Shown here: positions 33,752 through 45,799 of the stretch, piece by piece | Layout: each line of letters opens with the position of its first letter | Numbering within the stretch: the first letter of the stretch is position 1 | Assembly: GCA_036426205.1 (NCBI GenBank) | Contig: CM071568.1 | Location: 220,246,605 to 220,310,604 of the forward strand | Direction: 5' to 3' | Origin: Ascaphus truei | Lineage: Eukaryota; Chordata; Amphibia; Anura; Ascaphidae | Length of the DNA: 64,000 nucleotides | Made by a program: the position numbers and the translations under genes | The notes under the pieces: model-generated | The model's database searches: none | Told to the model about the DNA's origin: nothing | The model's input: the letters and a program-made list of their open reading frames with translations, nothing else

Positions 33752-35640
33752 CACTCACTCTGAGTGGTCTAGGTGTTCTCCCCACATATTGCAACCCACA
33801 GGGGCATTCTGTGATGATCCAGGGGATTCCTTCCCCTTCCTTATCTTCCCCTGTCCCATCTCCTGTTAAACCTTCTACCCTGTCCCACTCCTGTCCCGTT
33901 CCTTCTACCTCTCTCCCACTTCCCCAGCGGATGCCCCGCAGACCTCGCGCATCCGCGCGGTCCTCGAGCCCCTGCAATGGCGCTCCCCGCTCCGTCACCC
34001 GTTGCGCCCACGAGCAATACCTTGCCACCCTTGGCGGTCCCGTCCGCTCCTCTGCCTCCCTCCTGCACGGTTCCCGCAGCGCGGCGCTCCGAGCGCCTGG
34101 TGACGCTGCCTGTGCACGTGCCCCCTCCGCTCACGCAGGGCGCGCGCACACACTCCTCCGGGCTCTGCCCTCCCTCTATGTCCTCCTCCCGGTCCCTGCG
34201 GGCCATCTCACTCTCACAGCCTGTGCGCGCGCATCCTCAACTTACAGAGGGCGCGCGCACACGTTCCTTTTCTCTACCTTGCCACGACCCTGACTCCTCC
34301 TCCCAATCTCCACCGGTTACTCCCCTGATTGCCCTCTCTGTCTCCTCCTCTCTTCTTCCTGACCTATCCCTATCTTCTCCCACTTCTCTCTGCTCCTCCC
34401 CTCTCTGTCATTGGTGCACTTTCCTTTATAATCCCTGTCTGTCCACTTCTTCCTCGCTCTGCATAGTTCCTGTTTCCCTGTGTGCTGACCTTTGCTGTGC
34501 TCCCTCTGTGTCCCTGCTCTCAATCACGCTGCTCTCTGGAACCCTTGGACCTGGCTTTGTACCCCGACGACTCTAGCTTCTGGAACCCTTGGACATTGGC
34601 ACACGGACACGACTATCCTCACACATACTACTAAGGACGTTGCAAGTATTACTAACTACTCTTTCAACAGGCCCAGCAATGCTATACCACACTCCGGGCT
34701 TGCTCCCACTGATGTGGGTGTGTGGTGTAATACCTTTCCCACCTCAGTATTGGGGTCTTGCCAGGTCTGCGGGCATACAGGCGTGAAACATTCCAACAGA
34801 TAAACTATGTTGTTACATATGTATTTCCCATTTAATTTGAAATGTGTTTTTCTCTTTTCAGCTGAACATATATGCCTTACAAGACATGGAACCAAAGAAA
34901 CCCTTAGGCTGATTTAACCAATTTTTTAGCATTATAATTTCAAAAGATTTGAAAGTGCTCTATGCTAACTTGCTTTTAAGATGTGGTGCTTTGCTAAAAT
35001 TGATATTAGGATGTATTGGAAGGTTGGTTCCAAGCACCGGATCACTCAAATGAATGTGCCAGTATGTGGAAATAACCTGCTTGATCTTGAAAGCCTCTCA
35101 ATTATATTGAGTTAAAAAGAAAGTTTTAAAATCATTCTTTTTTTGTTTTTCTCTTTTTATTGAATCAACAAATGTTCATATGGCTAATTTATTACTCTTT
35201 TCCAAAGCTGCCTTGATGGTCTCTCTATCATAATTTATTTTAAGGAACCGTTCTTTAAGTACCCCTGACTGTTGATTATAAACAACATTGTCTGTACAAT
35301 TTCTCCTAATTCTTCTGGCCGATAGGAATATTTGAGATCCATCTTGGATGCTGACAGCTGCATTTCAGAATGTAATTGTTGCTGTCCACTTGCTTAAAAA
35401 ATGTATTTTTGTCTTTAAAGAAGTCTCTTTAACGTAAATGGTCATGTCCAGTAAATTTATTTCTGAATTACTGATCTTAGTATTAAAATTAAGATTCAGA
35501 TGGTTGGAATTTAGGTACATAATAAAACGATCTAAGCAGTCCAGATCTCCTCTCCAGATAAAGAGAATATCGTCTCTATCTACGCCAGAGGACCAGGTCT
35601 GCACAAACTCATGGTTAGACAAAGGATGACAAGGGGAGGG
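33752..35640 (-). pseudogene. Penelope-like RT and GIY-YIG remnant, interrupted
   Basis: The minus strand, from 35622: a reverse-transcriptase palm segment with RDDILFIW in the position of the usual YIDD motif, then SEINLLDMTIYVKE. After a gap, LNGKYICNNIVYLLE (34895-34800) is the cysteine-linker/GIY start. It is split at GAATG by the 979-bp insertion 33810-34788. It resumes as ECPCGLQYVGRTPRPLRV (33805-33752), the GIY-YIG signature. Stops and frame breaks throughout. The rest of the RT is inverted at 35640-35940. Confidence 0.82.
33810..34788 (+). mobile_element. 979-bp LTR-like insertion with 5-bp target duplication
   Basis: It begins TGTGATGATCCAGGGG and ends AGGCGTGAAA. CATTC flanks it at 33805-33809 and 34789-34793. 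Removing it rejoins the Penelope reading frame (LLE to ECPCGLQ), which fixes both boundaries. It is GC-rich with repeated CGCGCGCACAC units. No ORF is recognisable. The right end is not the expected CA, so a non-LTR class is possible. Confidence 0.82.
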
Positions 35641-35960
35641 TTGTTATTATCGACCAAGAGTATTACATCAAAGAAGAAGAACGAATCCTACTGTATATGA
35701 TGAGAAAACATAGGAATATAAAAAAAAAGATTCAACTAAAGAATATTTAGAAGATTTTAATATTGTACTTTTGAATCTAAGAAATCTAGGTATACTAAAA
35801 GAAGAAGAATCCAAATACCTCTGGAATGATAAACCAAAATTAGGTCTATTTAATTTTCTACCGAAAATACATAAAGATTTACAAAAACCATAAGGAAGAC
35901 CAATTATTTCTGGAGTTTACTCACTGACTTCGAATTTTTCTGCATATATTTATTTTTCCT
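35641..35960 (+). pseudogene. Penelope-like RT N-terminal fragment, inverted
   Basis: Plus-strand translation gives NLRNLGILKEEESKYLWND, then LGLFNFLPKIHKDLQKP, a stop, and RPIISGVYSLTSNFSAYI. These are the PLE fingers motifs (LPKIHK; GRPIVSG..SLTSN.S). It is opposite in direction to the adjoining RT palm piece, so the element was inverted internally, as often happens during target-primed insertion. Confidence 0.85.
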
Positions 35961-36579
35961 CCAAAAACATGCTATCAATCTTAAATCTTATCTAAGAGAC
36001 AACAGAGGTGCTAGTGGCTTTAAATCAAATCTAACGGGATAAAGATATGATTCTAGTCACGTGATGTCACATCGCCGTACAATGATGAATCATATGAAAG
36101 GCATTGAAGTTATACAGTACAAAAACCCAACTTGATTAGCACTCAAAAATAATAATGAAGGACTTACGTTTTACTTTTGGTCTCACCAAGTTTCCTCTTT
36201 AATGTATCAAAAAATCAGCAATTCAGAAATTCGGACGGAAAGGAAATGTTTGCAGACATAGAGCAATATTTTAAGGTCCCCTGTGAGTATACGATTACAT
36301 CTTGCCACAAGGGGCTACCTTTTCAAGCTGACTTTAAATACACATCGACTATCTTACAGCTTGATTTGCCCGTTACTCCACCGTTCCTGTGATGCTGTAG
36401 AATATAATACCCGACAGCTGACATTTGGATCTAGGAGTCCATCCTAGGTCCCAGGAGGTCATGTATTACAGTGACCTGTGTATTCTTTTTATACTGTGTG
36501 TTATGTTTATTTTGTACCCCTCTCCTGGTGCCCTTTCATTTTAGTTTGGTTATTAAAAGTTATGTTTTAATCATGTCAC

Positions 36580-37650
36580 CACAATCATTCCTCACTAGTA
36601 CTGACTACACCCAATAGGGGCTTGTTATCTATCTTTTGTCTTCCCTTCATATATCTCCCTGTGCGATGTCTTGTATATCTGGGTAGATATATGTTCATCC
36701 ATAATTACAAGTTCAGGTCCCGTTTTGGTTCTTTTACATAACATTTTATAAATAAATAAAATATGGTCCCTTTTCTTCTATCCTTAATTCCTAATTCACC
36801 TTGGGTATTGGTATGCATTATGTACTATATGTTTTTAATGTTTGATAATATTTTAACAACTGTGTCTCTGTATTTAACTCCATTCTGCTGCATAAGTTTT
36901 GGAACCTTCAAACGATTATATGTTCTGGGATAGCATGATTTTAAGATATGTTTTTACATTTCAGCATCAGTATTGTAGGATTTTATGCTGATTGTATAAT
37001 TTTTGTACACCGTAATCTTTTGTATATGGTATCATTTGTTTTTTTGCCATTTCTCATATGACATTATATTGTATGAAATGCATATTTGCATTTGGTGTCA
37101 ATGATACCCAGTATTGATAATTTCATGAATACATGAAGATATTTATCTCTTTAAAAAAACAACAAGTTTAAATAGAAACCAAGGAGAAGCCTGTGGAGGT
37201 TATTTAAATGGCTCATAGGAAATAGCCAATCACAACTCATGATGAAGTCAACCAGACAAAAAGTGTGGAGATGTGTTTGCCATTTAAGACCCATCCGAAC
37301 AAATGCCTCCACAACCACAATTTGATGATTTTTTTTTAGACAAAGTACTGTACCTTTTAATTCGGTACCATCTGCACTATTGCACTTTTTCTTTCCCTTC
37401 CGATTCTTAGATTTATCTGGAGGGATAACACCTGCATTCCTAAGAGAAAACTGAAGCCACCTGAAAGATTGGCATGATGGGTCTTGCCTAAATCTGATGG
37501 AGAATTTTAAAGTGGATTTATCAGCTTAACCCAGAAAAACATTGTGTTACAAACAATATTATACCATTGTTTGTTTTATATTTCTCTTGTTTACTGTTTC
37601 TGCGCTCTCCAAGTTTCTTAAGATTGCTACAATTTCGAAGAATTTGGGAA
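36580..37650 (+). mobile_element. Penelope-like terminal sequence, right palindrome arm
   Basis: Inverted copy of 27480-28051 plus 30862-31350, continuous over about 1.06 kb here. Shared segments include GTATGCATTATGTACTATAT, CATATGACATTATATTGTAT and GAGATGTGTTTGCCATTTAA with their left-arm counterparts. Divergence is high (many indels), so the duplication is old. Confidence 0.78.
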
Positions 37651-38189
37651 CAAGTTCTGGAAAGGGTTTAAGAGTTGCATTTTATTTTGCATTTTCACTT
37701 TATTCCACTGATCACTGTGAATATCACTTTAACATATCAATGTATTAATCACTGCACAGTATTTTATGTGCACATTATTCTAGATTAGCAATTGTATCTA
37801 CATTTTTATTAAGTCACAATACTTTTACTTTACAATAGTCCTAGCTAGGTACCACTGATATTTATTTTCACTTATCAAGGAGCGTCCTTGTTTTTTTGTT
37901 TTGTTATTGCCATACAGTGCCTCACCAAACGCCATAGCAATCAACGGGTGGTGGTAGGGGTTAACCTTTTGTTGCCTTAGTGGTTGGTAAATCACTGCAT
38001 GCTTAGGTGTTTTTTGTAATATTAACCCCTTAATGCCTGCACCTTTAGAAATGTATATAGCATAATGTGGTAAAACGCTTAGGAAAAATACTCTTTCAAT
38101 CTATGGGTAATGTACAGTATTTCAGACATTAAAACAGTGAGGTAAAATATGGTTATTAAAATTGTCAACTTATAATTAATTTGTAAAAT
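37651..38189. other. no gene seen
   Basis: AT-rich sequence with a GGGGTTAACC...AACCCCTTAATGCC segment resembling the hairpin family at 7300-7510. Confidence 0.55.
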
Positions 38190-38669
38190 AACAGCAGCTC
38201 CTTCAGAGGTAAGTATCTCGGGGAAAAGGGGATCCCTGGAGCTGAAGGGTTGTGCAATATACTGTTATCAAAGTCATTTTACCCCACCTTCTTTCTTCCC
38301 CTGGGACTCTTACACCCCTTCTCCCTCCGCCACCACCTCTCGTGACTCTTGTCTTCCTCTTCCTCACCCCTCCCGGACTCTTAATACTTTCTTCCCCTAC
38401 CAACCCAGACCCTAGCCTGCGAGATCACAGGTACCTCTTTAGACTTTGGGGGTCAGAGTTTGATAAGAGGCCTAGCCTCCCAGCCCTGAAGATAGGGACT
38501 GGGAAGTGTGAGTAAGTCCGTACAAAGGATAGGCCTGTTTTGTGTCTTTATATGCTGTCTTAAAGCTTTAATGTATTGAGGCTATCGGCTACATAAAAGC
38601 CAATGTTTATTTCCCCAATCAATGTCTCCTTGGTTGTACCGCTGCACTGGTCGTACCACTTCACCTACA
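38190..38669 (+). mobile_element. 5' LTR of a decayed retrotransposon, with primer-binding site
   Basis: The LTR ends CTTCACCTACA at 38669. A 2-base spacer and TGGTGTCAGAAGTTGG (38672-38687) follow, a primer-binding site complementary to the 3' end of a leucine tRNA, of the same type as in the Gmr1 element. The left edge is approximate. The R/U5 part resembles 33470-33751. Confidence 0.72.
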
Positions 38670-38984
38670 TATGGTGTCAGAAGTTGGCATGAGAAGTGTC
38701 CCTTGAATTTCAAAGGGGCCCTTGAATTTCAAGGGGCCCCGGAGACTGTCGAGGTAAATTGTTGTACTTTTGATTGCCTACAGTTCCTGCAACAGCTTGA
38801 GCAATAAAAAGCAAAAACAAAAGAACTACGTGCAGAAGTGACCAGAATTAAAGAGCTACACATCCAGGCAGAAAAGCTACACTGCACTGGAGTAAGCCAC
38901 AACGCCACAGTCTGACTGGGGGGGCTGCGACAGACGGTAACTCACGCAAGGTACTGAGTCTGTGACCAAAGTCTACCCTACCAC

Positions 38985-41870
38985 ATGTGCCGGGGGAAAA
39001 ACAGGGTTTTTAAAATGGCCACTCAGAAAAAGAAACCATCTACAGAGATGCCTGTGAGAGCTATGAACTCTGCACGTGACGTCTGCCCACCTGTAGGACT
39101 ACCATCTGTGGATCTAGCATATAAGGAGAAAATCGTTGCAATTGCGCCTCACGAGGTCAGGGGGAAGAAAACACCCAATACCGGTAAAATGGACGCAAAA
39201 CATGGTGTTCCTGTAATGAACCGGCCGACACGGAAGAGAGTCCCTTCAACTCCTACAAGGATATTGACAAACATGATGATATCTCATACGTGGGTTCAGA
39301 AACACAATGCACCCACAAAGCAACCCTAGGAGGGTGGAGCCGCCTGAACCCTGTACACACCAAAAATACAGGTCTCCACGACCGTGAAGATGATTGGCAG
39401 CAGCAAGAGCAGGATCAGCGGAACACTGAATATTTCCGCCAGCTAATGCAACTGCAAGAAAAGCATGGTGGATACAGTGAAACTGCTGAAATTTCAAATA
39501 AAGGAGACCTAAGTATCCCTGATGGGACGGAGTTGCTCAAAACAAAAAGGCAGAAAAAGAAACAAGATGCCGAGATGCTATTCAGCCTAGAGCAAAGGGA
39601 GGCTTTGTCCCGGCAATGACGGAGTCTCCAGAGGGCCCAAGGCAGAGGTTGTGTACCCCGAAAAAGTGTATTTCCGGTCCTGATAGGGCGAAACCCTCAA
39701 GAAACCATACCAGGGAAGTGGAGCCAGACCCAGTGAGTGATGATCCTTTGAACCAACCCTGAAGATGCACTGAATACAGACCAGGCACAATTGTTTAAAG
39801 AAGTTCTGAGCAAGCAGACTAGACACATTGGCCTACTACACCCCCATCTGTTCCAGCAAGGTGAAAACCATGGTCAACAGTTGACAACTCTGGAGACAGC
39901 GAACGCTGAACTCACCGGCATAGACGAGATGCAGGACGAGGCCCAAAGGTAGGCCCTCCATCTCGGTATAGAGCCGGGACGCTCTCAAAAAGATTTTTAC
40001 AGCCTCAGTATGGAGCTCGTAGTCTCTTGGGTAGATTTCCAGTCTCCATGCGGAGCTGGCGATGTCCCTGAAATAGTTTCACAGTTTCGGTACGGAGCCG
40101 AAGATCTTTCAAAAGAGGTTCATGCTCTCAGTACAGAGCTGGATGTCTCTCGCCACGTCAGCGGTCTCTGGACTTCTTCAGAACTAAATGCACACTCTCC
40201 GCATAGAGTTGGATACCTCAAATCAGTAGATCAGCTGTATTCACACAGAACTCTAAAAAGGAATTTCACAGTCTCGCAGTGGAGCTCAAAGTTTCTGAAA
40301 AAGATGTCCACAGTCTTAGTACGGATCTTGAAGACTTAAGAAGAGCTTCACGTCATCACCCTAGAGCTAGAAGTCTCACGCCAGGAGACCTGGAGTCTCA
40401 ATGCAGAAGTGCATAAATGGAAGGAGGACAACAAACGGGCCCTGAGGGTTATAGAGACTGTGGAAAGAATAGAAACCTGTCAGGGGCGGTTTCATATCTG
40501 GCTGATCAAGTCAGTAAAGGAGAAGAGAGGATTCGGTAAGAAATTAAAGAGAAGCAACAACTCCAATGAGAAATGGAAGTACAGTTAGCACTGGGAGAAG
40601 CAGAGGGCGCTCTTCACCACAAAAAGAGCAAATCCCTATGTCTGCAATTGGAACTCTCTCAGATCAGAGCAGACAAAAAGAACAGAAGCGTGCTAATCCT
40701 CCAGAAATAAGGCAGAGCTCTTGCCCAAGGAAGATTGAGAGAAAAAGGTACCTGTGAACCGACACTCGTCATACAGGCGGCATACCGAGGAATGAAAAAT
40801 TGCCAGCTTTATCGCCAAAATAAAGCTGCATGACTTATCCAGTCAATATGGAGAATGTAACTACAAAGAAAGAAGTATGAATAGTTGAAACAATCGGTAA
40901 TTGTGGTCCTGTCAACCATTAGGAAGTGGCTGCAGTGAAGATTCTACAGACAAATGAAGGAAGCTGTTTGTGTGATTCAGTCCAGAGATATGTCCTACGT
41001 CACAACCCAGCAAGCTGTGCATTGCTATACGCGCATCCACAATATCATCTCCGTGCTACAACCAGCCATCCATAAATCCCAGGGGAAAAGAACCAAATTC
41101 GGGCTGAGATGGACACTCCCAATTCAGTCCTGTTACTGTCCCCACGTAACCCACACCCGTTTCCTCACGATGAAAATAGTCACTATAAAGATCCAGTCTT
41201 TCGCTAGATTAAAACAGAACTGTGTTGGTGATCACACCCCTAAAGATGCAACCGTAGTTTCCCACTCGTCTTTTCAAGGGGAAAAGACACAAGACTACCG
41301 TTTAAGAATGACAAAAGGACTGATATACTGGCATATAGGGATCCTACACCAGCCGCAAATGACCCATCTACAGATAAGGCGGTTGTGGATAAGGAAGCTG
41401 AAGGCTGAGGTCCCAGGTATGGAATGAACTTCCAGATGGCACTACTGCAGTAGTGATATCCTGCCAGACATCATGTGGGACTTCCCTACACATTGAAGAA
41501 TTGGTCAAAATTAGATAAAGTAATATGTAAAGACGATAAGTCTACCAACTACCAAAAACAGAGATGCCACAGGGGTCAATCAGAGTGGATAAAAACCCCA
41601 CCCAGGTTGAACCACCTGAGATCAGATACAGAACCCGATGCAGGTGGTCACCCTAATTTCAGGGAATAAATGATAGCTCGACGCAGGTTAAAAGACTTGG
41701 TAAAATGGAAAGAGGAGTGTAAGAGGAGTGCAGAGGTACTAATGGAGACCAATTTGGGTGAAAAAAAACATGGCTTTATTGAGTCTGTTCCTTTATACTC
41801 TGTACAGCATACAAAAATAAATAAACAAACACCTACTCCAGTTTGGAGACTAAATAGACAACACATGCCC
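38985..41870 (+). pseudogene. gag-like coiled-coil remnant
   Basis: Downstream of the LTR and primer site, broken plus-strand frames encode hydrophilic sequence. Between 40000 and 40420 a repeating unit of about 50-60 bp recurs (HALSTELDVSR, FHSLAVELKVSEKDVHSL, DVHSLSTDLEDL), a heptad-like pattern suggesting a coiled coil. There are many stops and shifts. The position after a primer-binding site suggests a Gag. No protease, RT or integrase is recognised. Not assigned to a named family. Confidence 0.5.
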
Positions 41871-42311
41871 TAACTATCTTTGACTGGCTGGATAGGCCAG
41901 TTCCCAATCCAAAAAGATGTAATATATTTATCCGGGAGCAATATATAAGAAAGTCTCATCTGGCTGTGCAGATCGTCTCCGGCTTCCTCCAGATGCAGGC
42001 GTTGCAGTCCAGCCACACCCAGGAAGATAAGTCTGTTCTTAGTGTGTCATGTTGTCAGCACAGCCTTTGTGCTCAAGACATCATCTTTTCCTGATGTCAG
42101 CCCAGTTGAGTGCTAAGGAGTCTCTGTCCTGTGTCAGCACCGTTGTGTGCTAAGGAATCTCTCCCTGCAGTTTTCCACAGGAGGTGTTTTTAAAGGTCTG
42201 ATTAGCCAGCTAGAGACTGGTTAATTTACTGGTGAATTGACTGGCTGCAATTAACCAGCTCCCTGCTGGATTACTCAGAGCTCTGAGGCAGCTTTATTTA
42301 AACAGGGATAC

Positions 42312-43493
42312 ATGGAGCTTAAGCGCAGAGTCCTCCGCAGAGATGAGGAAGCTAAACACATCAGGGAAAAACAATGTGTTACGGTTGTGCTCGCCACAAA
42401 CCGGGGCCGGACCGCGTGGCTGAGGCTGGGTTATGAAATCACCGACCTTAGACCGCCCAGACTGGTCCGGAGTGCGAAGTTCATAGTCAAACAGGCCGGG
42501 TTCAGGACTGGAGAGAACAGCGTAGTCGTTGGAAGAGCCAGAGTCGGGATAGAAGATGTCCGGGTAGTCGTAGTCCAAGCAAGGAGTCGGCAAAAGGAAA
42601 TCAAGCAGGTCCTCCTGCTTCAGCGTAATCGCTGCAGGTCGGGAACAGGGTATGCGCGAGTGGTGTCCACGGCCATGGCTCCGGTCTAGGAGAGGGAAGA
42701 TAGACCGGAGTGGGCACACTGCCAGGCAGCACCGGTAAACCAGTGCTTCAGCGCAAGAGTTCAATCTGGCCTCTGCGAAGGGAGAAAGAGAAGCAGGCCA
42801 CAGGGTCCAAACAGCAACCTCTGCTAAGGGTAGAGGCAGCAGGTTGGGGGCTCCAGGGAGATAGCACACAGCAGGTCTCCGGGGTACTTCCTGCAGGAGT
42901 TTAAGCTGGCCTCTGTCAAGGGAGAAAGAGCAGCAGACCACGGGGTCAAAACAGCAACCTCTGCAAGAGGTGTGTGCAGCAGGTTGCTGAGTCCAGGCAG
43001 GCGCCACAGGCCTCTGTTAATAGAGGAACAGCAGGCCTCTGGGAACCAGGAACACAGGCCTCAGCAAAGTAGCTGCAGGCTGCGAGGGAACAGGAACGAG
43101 AACAACGAACTGGAACAATAATCAACAGAGATTAGTAACGAGAGATAACAAGCCAGGAGGCTTATGGCAAAACACAGGTAACATCCAAGAAGGATTATGC
43201 TCGGCAGAGAAGCATTGTGGGAATGCAGTATTTAAAGGTCAGCAAACCAATACCAGAAGGGGCATGTGAGAGCATTGCTCTAATGACTGAACCCAGGCTG
43301 GGGCTGCAGTCATAGCTTGCACAGCTGCTGTAGATACCAGGGGGAATGTTCCAGGACTGCACGGCAAGGTGAGCAGTAAACCGACGTGTGGATTCCTAAC
43401 ACTATGCTTGGGCACAGACCTCTTTGAGCAACTAAGGAACTCTGAATTCAAGCACTTTCTGGAGGAGACACTGGTGGATATGCACCAGCCACA
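42312..43493 (+). pseudogene. ORF fragment split by a solo LTR
   Basis: Before the LTR the frame reads MELKRRVLRRDEEAKHIREK. After removing the LTR and one target copy it continues in frame as LGTDLFEQLRNSEFKHFLEE and on to about 43493. The joined piece is a charged, probably helical sequence of about 55 residues. I do not recognise the family. It may be part of the coiled-coil gag remnant to its left. Confidence 0.5.
42377..43401 (+). mobile_element. solo LTR, 1,025 bp
   Basis: It begins TGTTACGGTTGTGCTCGCC and ends GGATTCCTAACA, with inverted TGTTA/TAACA ends. The flanks CAATG (42372-42376) and CTATG (43402-43406) match at four of five positions, a decayed target duplication. It interrupts a reading frame that rejoins when it is removed. 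The interior is GC-rich, with repeated GGGAGAAAGAGAAGCAG...CAACCTCTGC units. The 237-codon minus-strand ORF inside has no recognisable domain. Confidence 0.75.
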
Positions 43494-43495
43494 AG

Positions 43496-44040
43496 GTGTA
43501 AGGAATCGGGGAACACATCTCCTGTGGAGTGTTCCCTCCTTACCTCCTGCTGCACAGCACCCCGCTGCAAGCGGTCAGAGAGCACATTCCTTGCGGCGCG
43601 CTTCCTCCTTGCCTCCTGCTGTACAGCCTCCCGAGCTGCGCGCACACAGAGGGCTTTCAAGGATCACACATAGCTTGGCTCCGCCCCTCTGCTGGTACCA
43701 CGCGGCCGCCCCATGCGGCGCACACGTGACGCGTGTGCACCGCTCCACAGCTGCGCATCAACACTAATTTCTCTCCCACTTGTCTCCTGCACCTTGCAGC
43801 CTATCCCTGCTTCCACAGAGGCCATGCCTCCACTCCTCCCCTCAGTTCTATTCGTCCAGCTCTCTTATATGTGCTCAGCCTTTCCTTTAATTTTTTGGCT
43901 GAGCATAGTTCATGGTAGAGTTGTGTTCCGACGTCCATGCCTTGCCTTGTTCCTGTTGTGCTTTAACCATCTGCTGCTTATCTCTTCTGTGTACCGACCC
44001 GGCTTGACTTTAGGACCTCTCTCTGGATTACCGACCCCGG
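43496..44040 (+). mobile_element. LTR-like fragment, uncertain
   Basis: GC-rich with repeats of TACCTCCTGCTG(C/T)ACAGC. It starts near TGTAAGGAATCGGGG and ends around GGATTACCGACCCCGG, in the style of gypsy LTRs. No target duplication found. Confidence 0.4.
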
Positions 44041-45330
44041 CACTTACCCAAATGTTCCAGGACTTGAATATTTGTTATTACTTCTACATTGTTTGATATG
44101 ACCAAATCCAGTACTGCCTCTTTCCTGGTTGGTTCCTCAATAATTTGGGTCATATAATTGTCTTTAAGCACCCTCCAAAAACCTGTTTCCTTTTGTTGTA
44201 ATGCTAATCTCATTGCCCCAGTCTATGTCTGGATAATGAAAATCCCCCATTATGCAAACATGACCCAGTTTTGATGCCTTCTCCATTTGGAAAAGTATTT
44301 TAGCTTCCTCAATCTCACAGATATTTGGTGGTTTATAGCATATTCCCACAAACATTTTCTTTATACTTTTACCTCCACTGCTAATTTCTACCCACAAAGT
44401 CTCTCCATTTTCACCATTCCCTTCATAAACATCATCCCTTATAATAGGTTTTAGATCCAGTTTAACATATAAACATATTCCACCTCCCCTTCTGTGTGTT
44501 CGATCCTTCCGAAAAATGGAATAACCCTCTAAATTAACTGTTTAGTCATGAGTTTCATCCCACCATGCCTATGATATCATACTGCTCCCTTGCAGCTATT
44601 AATTCAAGCTCCCCCATTTTATCTGTCATTTTATCTGTCAGGCTTCTTGCATTAGTAAGCATGCATGCATATTTTTTTTTCAGCCTTGTGACAGGGTAAA
44701 CAAAAGCCACCAGTTATATGCCTGGAAAACCTATGTCTAGTCTGCAGTGCAGCACTGACTAGGTTAACTTCAGCTGGGAACCTCAGGACAATTAGTTGAA
44801 TCCCAGCTGCCTAATCAAGGTGTGTTAAAACCCAGGCTGTAAACACATGGAGGCTGTCGGTTGAGGAGAGAGGAGTAAGCTGCTGAGAGATTTCCTGATA
44901 CAAGGTCTGATTAGAAAAGTAGATGAATTGTGAACTGTCTGTCCCCTGCATGGAAAAGGGCAACTGCCATATACACTGTCTGCTAAAGAGAAACTGTTTT
45001 TGTCTGTCTGCTGAAGAAAAGCTATTTTCCTTTTGTTGCTGATGAAAAGCTATTTTTGTTTTGTGTGCTGTATATTTTGCAAGGCTAAATAAATAAGCCT
45101 TGTCAAGAAACCCACGTGTGTAGTTGCATGTACCCTACAACAAGCCTGTACTATTATCTTATCTGCTCCTTCCTTTCTGCGCCCACTTGGTTTAGTCTTT
45201 AGAAGTTTTCTAGTATTATCTGTATTTACTATGGATGTCTCACTGTCAAACTCGCACTTGCCCCCATTCTACCTCCATACCACCTTGTATCCTCCTCTAT
45301 TTCATTTAGTTCATTATCTGTTTCATTCCC
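44028..45330 (-). mobile_element. CR1-like LINE fragment (5' part of ORF2), split by a solo LTR
   Basis: The minus strand gives the start of a CR1-type ORF2. MLTNARSL-type sequence near 44670 is followed by an apurinic-endonuclease domain with KKMFVGICYKPP, VCIMGDFHYPDIDW (44380-44210) and, in another frame, FWRVLKDNYMTQIIEEPTR and LDLVIS. The N/GDF-x-YP-x-I-x-W motif is the CR1 endonuclease signature. The 5' side continues beyond the LTR as KLLKTKPSGRRK. Frameshifted and lacking RT, so dead. Confidence 0.87.
44687..45142 (+). mobile_element. solo LTR, 456 bp, with 5-bp target duplication
   Basis: It begins TGTGACAGGGTAAAC and ends CCCTACAACA. AGCCT flanks both sides (44682-44686 and 45143-45147). 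A polyadenylation signal (AAATAAATAAGCC) lies near 45090. It inserted into the CR1 fragment. Confidence 0.9.
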
Positions 45331-45439
45331 CTCCCCCCTCCATCCTAGTATGTATATTCATACATACATACCCTTTCACTACCAAATAGGCAGCAGGGCA
45401 TTGTAGAGCAATTTGATGCAGATCCATCCTATAACAAAA

Positions 45440-45760
45440 GGGGTAATCCCTTTTCATGTCTGCACTTCACCTTTTCTAACCTTCACTGCTTCCATCCCTG
45501 TAATTCATCCACCCCTCATCCCATCAATCTCACCCTTAGATACTCCCATTAAAAATAAATTACATTTATAACATGTTAAAAATATATAATTATTTGCAAA
45601 AGTATATTTTATGTATGTTTAACACTTTAGAAATTAAATGTGTTTCTAAATGGAGGGAGTATATCGGGATGGGATTAGGGGTGGATGAATGAGGGTGATG
45701 GGAGCAGTGTACTTGAGAAAAAGTGAAGAGCAGACATGGAAAGGGTATGGAAATTAAGGC
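45440..45760. repeat. inverted repeat, ~100-bp arms
   Basis: 45445-45540 (CATGTCTGCACTTCACC ... CATCCACCCCTCATCCCATC) pairs with 45655-45750 (GATGGGATTAGGGGTGGATG ... GAAGAGCAGACATG), with about 115 AT-rich bases between. It is an imperfect fold-back, perhaps a MITE. Confidence 0.8.
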
Positions 45761-45799
45761 CACCTTTGTTCTAGTAAATCAAAAGAAAATGTATATATT

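Noticed and set aside
42294..43007. 237-codon minus-strand ORF in the solo LTR
   Set aside because: No domain; it follows the internal repeats of the LTR and crosses its boundary.
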